Under the pieces are notes generated by a model. The model made no database searches and was not told the DNA's origin. It saw only the letters and a program-made list of their open reading frames with translations. A DNA stretch of 41,527 bases, taken from an uncultured Phycisphaerae bacterium. Lineage in GTDB: Bacteria; Planctomycetota; Phycisphaerae; UBA1845; PWPN01. The stretch spans positions 1 to 41,527 of the forward strand of contig CALLOB010000100.1 of NCBI GenBank assembly GCA_938005315.1. Direction: 5' to 3'. Of the stretch, positions 18,799 through 27,900 are shown piece by piece (within the stretch, counting starts at the first letter, position 1; the number at the start of each line of letters is the position of its first letter). The position numbers and the translations under genes are program-made.

Positions 18799-18827
18799 AT
18801 TATAACTCAACCATCCGGGCCTGCCAA
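18799..18827 (-). promoter_or_regulatory. Promoter P1 upstream of tRNA-Ile/tRNA-Ala
   Basis: TTGGCA (18827-18822)-N17-TATAAT (18804-18799) on the minus strand, a near-consensus sigma-70-type promoter. It begins right after the stop of the amidotransferase gene (18833), and with P2 forms a tandem pair typical of stable-RNA genes. Confidence 0.68.
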
Positions 18828-18832
18828 GCGTT

Positions 18833-19555
18833 TCAGCGGGCCGACCGGGGCGGGTCGAACATGGCCGACCATCGCCTAACCATTTTCATGGCAATGACTT
18901 GCTGATCATTCAGTGCCGCCGTCAGGCGCGGCCCCCATTGATCAAACCCTTCCTCGGGCGGCAACTCGGCCAGTTCGGCCCCGCAGACCGCCTGGATGTC
19001 GGCCACGGTCGAAGGCCGGCACTCCAGGTGGAACTGGATGGCGTAGACCCGCCGACCGAGCCGGAAGGCCTGATGCTCGAACCGACGGGACCGGGCCAGG
19101 TGGACGGCTGCCGGCGGCAGGTCGAAGGTGTCGCCGTGCCATTGGAATACCTCCTGGGGGTTGCCTAACAGGCTGAACAGCGGGTCGCAGCCCCCGGCCG
19201 ATGTCAGACTCACCTCGAACAGTCCGATCTCACGCGGACGCCGCGGGTAGACACGGGCTCCGCAGGCCCGGGCGATGAGCTGGGCTCCGAGACAGACCCC
19301 GATAAGCGGCCGGTCCGCACGTGCCAGACGGCCGATCAGCTCCCTTTCGGGCATCAGATACGCATAGCGATCAGTCTCATCGACGTTCATCGGCCCGCCC
19401 ATCACCAGCCAGGCCTCGAAATCCCGGTCCCCGGGCACCGGATCGCCATCCCAGAGTTTTACCAGCGTGGTGCGGTGCCCGTCTTCCAGCAGCGTCTCTT
19501 CGAGGACGTCCGCTCCCTCGCACCAGAAGTGCTGAAGGATGCCGATGCTGGCCAT
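18833..19555 (-). CDS. Class I glutamine amidotransferase-like protein
   Basis: A 240-residue stand-alone GATase1-fold protein. The nucleophile elbow GVCLGAQ puts Cys at 88; the His/Glu of the triad appear in FHLECRP (His176, Glu178). 'MGGPMNVDE' is the oxyanion-loop segment (GGP). This pattern resembles the GMP-synthase-like amidotransferases often annotated as YfeJ-type, which release ammonia from glutamine or, in some members, hydrolyse gamma-glutamyl compounds. No synthase partner is adjacent, so the substrate is unknown. ATG at 19555 is preferred over an upstream in-frame start because the family begins here (MASIGILQHF). AAGGGA lies about 12 bases upstream, and a TAGAAT -10-like box at 19602-19597. 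Confidence 0.85.
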   Translation of the reverse strand: MASIGILQHFWCEGADVLEETLLEDGHRTTLVKLWDGDPVPGDRDFEAWLVMGGPMNVDETDRYAYLMPERELIGRLARADRPLIGVCLGAQLIARACGARVYPRRPREIGLFEVSLTSAGGCDPLFSLLGNPQEVFQWHGDTFDLPPAAVHLARSRRFEHQAFRLGRRVYAIQFHLECRPSTVADIQAVCGAELAELPPEEGFDQWGPRLTAALNDQQVIAMKMVRRWSAMFDPPRSAR

Positions 19556-19726
19556 GAATGCAGGATTCCCTTCAGGTGAGAGACAGGCGCGCAGACATTC
19601 TATGTGGCCGGCCGGCTCGAGGCCAGTCCGGCCGGCGCGTGCGTCCACGGGGCGCGTCGGCCGGGGAACGCAAGGGTCGCGTCCTGTGAGCGGCCGCCGG
19701 TTCTTCCGGAATGTCCGTAATGTTTT

Positions 19727-20461
19727 TCAACCGCCCAGCAGCAGCCACAGGCCCGCCGCGACCATGACCGTCTCGACCACGGCGACGAACCACCTGTCGC
19801 TCAGCCGGTCGAGCAGGTGTTTGCCCAGCCACGAGCCGATGACCATGCATGGCGACAGCAGCAGGCCGGCGATGACCACGCGACCGGTCAGCAGGCTGGT
19901 GGATCCGTAGGCGGCCAGCTTGAACACGTGGGTAACCACCGTCGCCGCGGCCTCCGTGCCGATGTACGCATGGCGCGTCAGTCCGTAGGCCAGAAAGAAG
20001 GGAGCGGTCACCGGACCGGTGCTGCCGACCAGCGCCGAGAGCAGCGAAGCCCCGCCGCCGACGGCCGCAAAGGCCGGCGCGGAGCAGCGCGGGTACCGGC
20101 CGCCGCCCAGCCGCCGGTACGCCACCACCACGACAAGGAACAGGCCGATCCCGCGTGCCAGCCACTTCAGCGGCGCAGCGGCGAACAGTGCTCCACCGAT
20201 CAGGGCCAGGGGGACGGCGCCGACGCTGTACCAGCCGACGACGCGGCGATCGATCCGGTCGCGGTTGAACCAGACCCGCGAGCCGTTGCCCACGAGCTGC
20301 GCGATCGTCAGGATCGGTACCGCGTCGCGAACGCCGAAGCACCAGATCAGCACCGGCAGCAGCAGGATCGCCCCGCCGAATCCCGCCACGGCGGCGATGC
20401 CTGAGGCGACCATGGCCGTGCCGATCAGCAGAAGGATTTCGGCGGCCTGGAGTTGCCACAT
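19727..20461 (-). CDS. TauE/SafE-family membrane permease
   Basis: A 244-residue inner-membrane protein with about eight hydrophobic helices and the family's two repeat halves: 'GIAAVAGFGGAILLLPVLIW' (about 22-41) and 'LLSALVGSTGPVTAPFFLAY' (second copy near 138-157, with GSTGP). TauE/SafE proteins export or import small anions such as sulfite, sulfoacetate or other organic sulfur compounds. No sulfur-metabolism gene is adjacent, so the substrate is open. Start ATG at 20461 has GGAG about nine bases upstream; the longer upstream frame would put 42 charged residues before the first helix. A promoter candidate lies at 20562-20589. Confidence 0.85.
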   Translation of the reverse strand: MWQLQAAEILLLIGTAMVASGIAAVAGFGGAILLLPVLIWCFGVRDAVPILTIAQLVGNGSRVWFNRDRIDRRVVGWYSVGAVPLALIGGALFAAAPLKWLARGIGLFLVVVVAYRRLGGGRYPRCSAPAFAAVGGGASLLSALVGSTGPVTAPFFLAYGLTRHAYIGTEAAATVVTHVFKLAAYGSTSLLTGRVVIAGLLLSPCMVIGSWLGKHLLDRLSDRWFVAVVETVMVAAGLWLLLGG

Positions 20462-20561
20462 GCCGTCAGGCTCCGAATCGCGGTCTGAGCGTTCCAGGCA
20501 CGCGGGGCCGAGCCCCGCGGGTCTGGCGGCTCTACCGCCGGTCATCGACCAGCCGGCCGGC

Positions 20562-20589
20562 AGCATAATCCTAACTCTTTTGCGCACAA
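20562..20589 (-). promoter_or_regulatory. Candidate promoter of the TauE/SafE gene
   Basis: TTGTGC-N16-TATGCT on the minus strand in an AT-richer patch, about 100 bases upstream of the permease start. The TATGCT box and 16-base spacer are the same as in the hox promoter at 38372-38399. Confidence 0.45.
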
Positions 20590-20662
20590 AACCTTTCGCT
20601 CATCCGCAAGCCCGTTCGGCCCGGCGGTCGCCGGTCAGGCGGCCGCGGCTTGAGGGCTCAGC

Positions 20663-20690
20663 TTGACTGGCCGCCCGGGCCGGTTAGACT
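20663..20690 (+). promoter_or_regulatory. rpsD promoter
   Basis: TTGACT-N16-TAGACT on the plus strand, giving an rpsD leader of about 280 bases. It diverges from the permease promoter; the 20462-20975 gap is filled by these two promoters and the rpsD leader, with no gene. Confidence 0.6.
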
Positions 20691-20703
20691 GGCAGGTTCA
20701 GCA

Positions 20704-20735
20704 TTCGCCCCCAGGATCGGTTCATCGGGGGCGAA
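20704..20735 (+). promoter_or_regulatory. Hairpin at the start of the rpsD leader
   Basis: TTCGCCCCC and GGGGGCGAA form nine perfect pairs around a 14-base loop, a few bases after the predicted transcription start. Ribosomal protein S4 often regulates its own message by binding leader RNA; whether this hairpin takes part is inference. No T tract follows. Confidence 0.4.
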
Positions 20736-20975
20736 ACGGCTCACAACCTGAGTGCGACCCACCTGACGGTCGGTGATGCCGGTCACGGCGACCGACGGCT
20801 GTCAGCGTGATGGTCCGGACGTGCATACAGGCCGCAGGTCGCGGTCCCGTGGGCGTTTTGGCCCGTGGGGTTTCGCGGTCGTCGGTCGATGCGCGATTTG
20901 AAATTCCGGCAGGCCGGACTGCGGTGTTCCTGAGGCGGGACGACCGGAGCCCGGGCCGATGACAGGAGTCCATCG

Positions 20976-21584
20976 ATGGGCGGGTACAGTGGTCCCAAGG
21001 TTCGCCTGAGTCGCAGTCTGGGGGTTCCGATCGCCGAGACCTCCAAGCACCTGAACCCCCGGCGAACCACGCGGCCCGGCATGCACGGCTTCCGTCCGGC
21101 GCGCCGCAGCCTGTATGGCCGGCAGCTGGCGGAGAAGCAGAAACTGGCCTTCTACTACAACCTGCGCAACGCCCAGCTGCGGCGTTACATGGCCGAGGCG
21201 ACCCGCTCCAAGCGTTCGACGCCCGAAATGCTTCAGCAGCTGCTGGAGACCCGCCTGGACAACACGCTGCGGCGTCTGGGCTGGGCGCGGACCATCTGGC
21301 AGGCTCGCCAGCTGGTCAGCCACGGGCACATTCTGGTCAACGGACGGAAGGTCGATCGTCCCGGATACGGCGTGCAGCCCGGCGACATGATCACCGTGAA
21401 GGCCCGCAGCCAGAAGCTGATCAAGGCCTGCGCCGAGAGCTGCGAGGAGCCGGTGGTACCCCAGTGGCTGACGGCCGACAACAACAAGTGGGAGGCCCAG
21501 GTCCAGCGACTGCCGGTGCCCGAGGACGTGCGTCTGCCCTTCGAGGTCGATTTCGCGGCCGTGACGGAGTTTTACACCCGCTGA
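20976..21584 (+). CDS. rpsD: 30S ribosomal protein S4
   Basis: S4 nucleates 30S assembly by binding 16S rRNA. The 202-residue product starts MGGYSGPKVRLSRSLGVPIA, then has the S4 pattern 'GMHGFRPARRSLYGRQLAEK' and KQKLAFYYNLRNAQLRRY, and the S4 domain 'RLDNTLRRLGWARTIWQARQ', 'LVSHGHILVNGRKV'. Length is normal. The N-terminal region has no Cys ligands, so this is the zinc-free form. AGGAG lies seven bases before ATG 20976. It stands alone, outside the usual rpsM-rpsK-rpsD-rpoA cluster. Confidence 0.97.
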   Translation: MGGYSGPKVRLSRSLGVPIAETSKHLNPRRTTRPGMHGFRPARRSLYGRQLAEKQKLAFYYNLRNAQLRRYMAEATRSKRSTPEMLQQLLETRLDNTLRRLGWARTIWQARQLVSHGHILVNGRKVDRPGYGVQPGDMITVKARSQKLIKACAESCEEPVVPQWLTADNNKWEAQVQRLPVPEDVRLPFEVDFAAVTEFYTR

Positions 21585-21635
21585 CCGCGGGGTAGTTGCT
21601 CTCCCCGGCTCACCGAAACTGAATACTGCCTGCGT

Positions 21636-21680
21636 CGGGCCCGTCCTGGGATCGCTTGCGGTCCTTCGGCGGGCCCGTTT
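21636..21680 (+). terminator. Possible rpsD terminator
   Basis: CGGGCCCG (21636-21643) pairs with CGGGCCCG (21670-21677), with an inner stem GGATCG/CGGTCC around CTTG, followed by TTT. The T tract is short, so this is a weak call. Just after it the 14-mer TTTGCC(A/G)GGACCTG occurs twice (21678-21691, 21701-21714). Nothing else was seen in 21585-21777. Confidence 0.38.
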
Positions 21681-21777
21681 GCCAGGACCTGCCGGGCCGG
21701 TTTGCCGGGACCTGAGCGCCCTCGCATGGGCGGAGTTCCGGCGGCCTGGCCGGGATTCTGCAAGGCGGGCGGACCGG

Positions 21778-21794
21778 TGCCACGTATAATGGCA
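21778..21794 (+). promoter_or_regulatory. -10 box inside a palindrome upstream of the giant secreted protein gene
   Basis: A perfect TATAAT (21785-21790) overlaps the inverted repeat TGCCA-N7-TGGCA (21778-21794). The -35 region is poor, which suits an activated or repressed promoter. It lies about 165 bases before the ATG at 21955. Confidence 0.35.
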
Positions 21795-21954
21795 ACGTTG
21801 TCGGGGAGCGGCGACGTCGGGGCAGCCGCCATTCATCGACGCGGCCAGGTTTTTGGTCTCGATTGGTGATCCCGTGCCGATCGTGGCGACGTGCGGGCAT
21901 CACCTGCAGCCCGAGCCGCGCAGGAGCCGCGCATCCAGCGGCGCGTGGGCAGAC

Positions 21955-24900
21955 ATGCATTCAGTCCGCAGGAACCCGTTGGGTACGCCATCCCGGCAGG
22001 AGGCGGACCGGGAATCATCGGTGGTGAGGCCCGGTTCCGGGAGGAACCGGGCATTCGGCCGCCTTTGTGCGGGATGGCTGGTTCTGACGCTGGCCGGCCC
22101 GGCCTGGAGCGCGCCGGAGATCGTACGCTGGAAGGGCGGCGATGACGACCCGGCCTCGCGATCCCCGGCCGCTGCGACCGGAGCCGCCCCATCCGGGCAC
22201 GGGCGGCACATCGTGCTTCAGTTGGACGGCGTCCCCACGGCCGCCGAACGCAGGCGGCTGCGGGATTCCGGCGTGACCCTGCTGAACTACCTGGGGAACA
22301 ACACGTGGTTCGCCCGCCAGGCCGTTGAGCGCGCGGAAGCAGCCGCCAGGCTGCCTCGGATGCGAGCCGGACCGGTCCGACGGAACTGGAAGCTGCACCC
22401 TTTGCTGCAGGCCGGTGCGGTGCCGGGGCACGCGCGGGTCGGAGCGGCCTTTTCCGGCAGGCCCATCCATGATGCAGCCGCCGGCGGCCGGGCACACGGC
22501 GGCCTGCCCGGGGACCTGCTGGCCCTTTACGTGGTGTTTCACCGCGACGTGGATCTTCATGCCCGGGCCGGCGAGGTGGTCGGGCGACACGGCGGCCTGA
22601 TCCGCGACCGCGTCGCGGCGATTCACGCGGCGGTGGTCTGGCTGCCGTCGCGGGCGCTGCCCGCCCTGGCCGACGAGGACGAGGTCGCCTGGATCGAGCC
22701 GCCGCTTCCGCCGCTGCGGCCGGTCAACGACTCCAACCGCCTGGCGGTGCAGGCTGAAGACCTGCAGGCGCCGCCTTACGGGCTGACCGGCGCGGGCGTG
22801 AACGTGCTGGTCTATGACGGCGGCACGGCCTGGGCCGGGCATCCGGATTTCGGCGGCCGGCTGTTCGTGCGCGACGAGTCGGGCACCGACGACCACCCGA
22901 CCCACGTCGCCGGGACCATCGGCGGCAGCGGGCTGGCCGGCGGCGGGCGTTACCGCGGCATGGCGCCGGGCGTGACGATGCAGTCTTATGGCTATGAGTA
23001 CGACGGGCGCGGGGTGCTGCTCTACACCAACCCGGGCGACATGCTGCGGGACTACGACGAGGCGGTGAACGTTCACGGCGCGTTGATCGCCAACAACTCG
23101 ATCGGCTCGAACATCGCGATCAACGGGTTTCCCTGCGCCTATGAGGGGGACTACGGCGTCGTGTCGCTGCTGATCGACGCGATGATCGCCGGCGCGCTGG
23201 GCTCGCCGGTGCGTATCGTCTGGGCAGCGGGAAACGAGCGTTCCACCGGCCTTTGCGGATCGACGTATGCGACCATCCCGCCGCCGGCGACGGCCAAAAA
23301 CGCGATCGTGGTCGGGGCGGTGAACTCCGACGAGGCGAGCATGACCTGGTTCTCCAGCTGGGGCCCGACGGACGACGGGCGGCTCAAGCCCGACGTGTGT
23401 GCGCCGGGCTGTCAGGTCGGGGACGACGGCGGGGTGACCTCCACGGTTTCCGGCGGCGGCTATGAGGCCTACTGCGGCACGTCGATGGCGGCGCCGACGG
23501 TCTGCGGGCTGGCGGCGCTGCTGCTGGAGGAGCATGCGGCCCTGTTTCCGGACCGTCCGTTGCCGGGCAACGCGGCGTTGAAGGCCCTTCTGGTCCAGAC
23601 GGCCGGGGACCTGGGACCGCCGGGGCCGGATTTCACGTTCGGGTACGGGCTGGTGCGCGGCCTGGAGGCCGTGGCGGTCCTGCGCGACGGCGGACTGATC
23701 GAGGGTTTCGTCGATCACGGCGGCACGGCGTCGTTTCGGGTATCGGTCCGGCCGGGAACATCGCTGCTGAAAGCCACGCTCGCCTGGGACGACCCGCCGG
23801 GGGCGATCAACACCATCCCTGAGCTGGTCAACGACCTGGATCTTTCGGCCATCGCACCGGACGGCCAGACGGTTCATCTGCCCTGGACGGTGGATCCGGC
23901 CCGGCCGGCCGATCCCGCGCGGCGCGACCGACCCGACCGCCTGAACAACGTCGAGCAGGTGCTCGCGGAGAATCCCGGCGACGGAGTGTGGACGATCCGC
24001 GTCGCCGGTTACCACGTGCCGCAGGGGCCGCAGCGTTTCGCGGTGGCGGTCACGCCAGGGGCCGCTCCGTGCGTCTCCGCGGGCCGGATCGAGCTGGACC
24101 GGCCGGTCTACGGGTGCGCATCGACGGGCGCGATCACAGTGACCGACTGTGATCTGAACACGGATCCGCAGGTCGCCGAGACCGTCGCCGTTCAGATCCG
24201 CTCGGACAGCCAGCCGGCGGGCCTGGCCGTCGTGCTGCGCGAAACGGATGCGAACACCGGCGTTTTTGCGGGCGAATTCACGCTGGCCGGCGTTGACGAG
24301 CCGGGCCGGTTGCGGGTTGCCGACGCCGACCGGATCACGGCCGAATACGTCGATGCCGACGCCGGGGGCGGGCAGGCGGCGGTGGTCGAGGCGGCCGCGT
24401 CGATCGATTGCCGGCCACCGACGATCTCGGACGTGGCCGTGGAGGTTCTGGGCATCGTCGCCCGCGTCACCTTCACCACCGACGAGCCGGCCGCAGGAAG
24501 GGTGCGCTTCGGCACCGAATGCGCCGCGCCGGCCCGCGCGGCCGAGGGGCCGGGCGGACGGACCTCGCACACGATCACGTTGAGCGGCCTGCGACCGGAG
24601 GAGATCCATTTCTTCATGGTGGAGGCCGAGGACGAGGCGGGCAACACCGGCCGCGAAGGCGACTGCCGGACCTTCACGACCGGACGATGCCTGTTCTTCG
24701 AGCCGTTCGACACCGGGACGATCGATCTTTCGCGGTGGAGCGTTGCCGGAAGCCCGACGATTGTCCAGACACCCGCCACCGAACCGGGAGCTCCATATGC
24801 GCTGCAACTGGACGGCGCTACTGGCGGGCCGGATGCGATCACGTCGACGCCGCTGGATACCGCCGGGCCCGGCGGCCTGGAGCTGAGTTACCGCTACCGG

Positions 24901-27900
24901 CACTCCGAAAGCTGGCGGGACAACGACCTGGTCATCGAATATGTCGACGCCCATGGCGCCTGGCGCGAGCTCGACCGGCTCTCCGGTCATACGCAGCAGG
25001 AGGAATCCTTCCGCGAACGTGTGCGGCCGCTGCCCCCCGAATCGCGGCACGCCGGGCTGCGCCTGCGGGTGCGGAACACCGCCGCATCCGAAGGCCAGGC
25101 CGGCTGGCAGGTGGATCACATCTGCGTTCAGGAAGCCCGCCCGCTGCCGCCGGTCGCTCCAAACGCGGTCGTCTGGGCGCCGATCGGTCAGCGCGTGGTC
25201 GTGGAGCTGGGCGGCTGGGACGTCAACGGCGACCCGGTCACCGCGATCATCACCCGCCTGCCGGCAAGGTCGGTGCTGGAGACTGTCGGCGGGGAGACGA
25301 TCCGCGAAGCACCGTTTGCTCTGCCGGCCGGAGATCTGTCGGTGGTGCTGACCGCCGGCGCGGATGCCGACAATGATGCCTTTTTCTTCAAGCTCAACGA
25401 CGGCGGCGTTTCACCCGGCGGCGGCGACTCCAACATCGCCAGGGTCGAGGTGACCGGCGTGAACTGCCGCCCACCGACGCCGACCGGACCTTCGGAGCCG
25501 TCGGACGATGCCGTCGGCGTCCCGCGCCACGCCTCGCTGGCCTGGCCCGGCGGATCGTTCCGGCTGCTGACCACGACATGGTCCGACGACCTGGCCGAAC
25601 TCGAACTCTTCCCGCCGCGCACGCGGCTGATCGCTCCGACGGTTTTCACCGTGTGCCTGGACTTCTCGCCATCCGGCGAGCTCTACGGCGTGGACCTGCC
25701 CAACAACAACGAACTGGTGGTTCTCGATCCGCAGACCGGGCAGGTGCTGCGCCGCCTGGGGCCGTTGAGCGTGCGCGGAGGGCTGGTGTTCGGTCTGGCG
25801 GCGGCGCCGGACGGCCGGCTGTTCGCGGTGGACCTGGACTCCTGGCTGTACCGCATCGAGCTGCAGGGCGAGCCGCCGCAGGCGGTGACGCACACTGTCG
25901 GGCCGCTGCCCCGGTCCGCGTGGGGAATCGACTTCGGCCCGGACGGCCGGCTCTACGGGGCGATGTATGAGGTGTTCGAGATAAACCCCGACACGGCCGG
26001 GCTGGTGCGGCTGCTGGGCGAGATGCCGGCCGGTCGCAACTTCCTGGACCTCGACTTCGCCCCGGACGGCCATCTCTACGCTATCGAATGGGGCATCTGG
26101 AGCCGTTATCGACTGTTCCGTATCGATCCGGCCGACGGCTCGATGCTGGCCATCGCGTCTTACGATCTGCTGCCCTGGTCGCTGGCCTCCCAGCCGTTGA
26201 CCGGCGGCGGTCCGCCGGGAATGGCCTACGCCGACGGGGCTTCCGCAGGCCCGCTGACCGATCCGCAGGAACTGCCGGATTTCACCGACCCGGCGGAGGC
26301 GATCCGCTGGCGGCTCAGTCACCCCGACGCGGCGATGGCGACACGCGCGGCGCACACCGCCAGCCCGGCGCAGACTTCCGAGCCGGCGGGGACCTGTCCG
26401 ACCCGCTACGACGTCTATCTGGACACCATCAACCCGCCTGAGCGGCTGGTCGGGGCCGATCTGGAGCAGCCGACCTGCACGGCCGGGCCGCTGGAGCACC
26501 GGCAGCGCTACTACTGGCGGGTCGTGGCCCGTAACTGCTGCGGCGAGGCTGCCGGGCCGGTGTGGTCTTTTCGGACGTCTCATCGGCCGGGACGCGTGCT
26601 CGGTCGCCATGTGTTCTACAACGACTCGCTGTTTGACGGTTTCGATCCGACGGCCGGCCCGGCGGACGATGCGGCCGTCGCGCCTGACAAGCAGGCCCTG
26701 CTGCCGGGTCAGACGGCGGGTTTCGCCAACTACATCAGCCATCACCGCGGGCTGACCGGCGTGATGATCGACATCGAGGATCTGCCCGGCACGCCGGAGG
26801 CCGGGGATTTCGCGTTCCTGGTCGGCGGCACGGGCCCGTCCGGCGGCGCGCCGAGCGGATGGACGTCGTGGCCCACGGACCCGTCCGAGCCGGGCTACGA
26901 TGCAGGCCGGCTGCCGGCGATCTCGGTCCGCCGGGGGGCGGGCGTCAACGGCACCGACCGCGTCACGCTATTGTGGCCGCCGGGGGTGATATCCGGGCGA
27001 TGGCTGCGTTGCACGGTGCGGGCCGGTCCGCGCACCGGCCTGGCGGGCGACGACGTGTTCTACTTCGGCAGTGCTCCGGGCGAGAGCAACAGCCCGGAGA
27101 ACGGTCTGGCCGTGGTGAACGAGACCGACGTGCTGGCCGTCCGACAGAACCTCCGCCCGCCGGAGAATCCCGCGCCGATCGACGACTGGTACGACCACAA
27201 CCGTGACGGTCCGGTCGATGCGGCCGACGAGGCCCTGGCCGCGGCTCACGCGACCACGCCGGCCGAGGCATTGTATCTCTTCACCGCCCCACCGGAGGAC
27301 ACCGACGTTGACGGCGTGCTGGACGACGGCGATGGGGACGGCCGGGGGGGCAGCCATCCCTGCACGGGCGGACAGACCGTCGGCTGCGACGACAACTGCG
27401 TCTTCACGCCCAACCCCGACCAGGCGGATACGGACGCAGACGGCGTGGGCGACGCCTGCGATCTTTGCCCGGGAGCCGACGACGGCGGGGATACGGACGG
27501 CGACGACGTGCCGGACACGTGCGACAACTGCCCGGCGGACGGAAACCCGTATCAGCAGGATGAGGACGGCGATGCCGTCGGCGATGCCTGCGACAACTGC
27601 CGGGGCATGCCCAATGGCACGCAGACCGACGCCGACGACGACGGCGTCGGGGACGCCTGCGACAACTGTCCGGCCGTGGTCAACCCCGGTCAGGACGACT
27701 GCGATGCCAACGGAGTCGGCGACGCGTGCGAACCCGACACGCTGTATGTCGACGGCCGGACCGGGGAAGGCGGCGACGGACTGAGCTGGGAAACGGCGTT
27801 CCGCCGGCTGGACGCCGCGCTGGCCGAGGCGCTGCGGCGCTGCGGGACGGTGCGGTTCATCAAAGTGGCCGGCGGAATCTACCGGCCTGAGGCTCCCGCG

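Noticed and set aside
18445..18833. Truncated 16S rRNA upstream of tRNA-Ile
   Set aside because: A GTCACCTCTTT string near 18488-18500 is on the wrong strand and lacks 16S context; no other 16S segment was seen.
21853..21954. TTG at 21853 as the start of the giant protein
   Set aside because: TTG without a ribosome site would place more than 60 charged residues before the signal peptide; ATG 21955 or GTG 22021/22024 are better.
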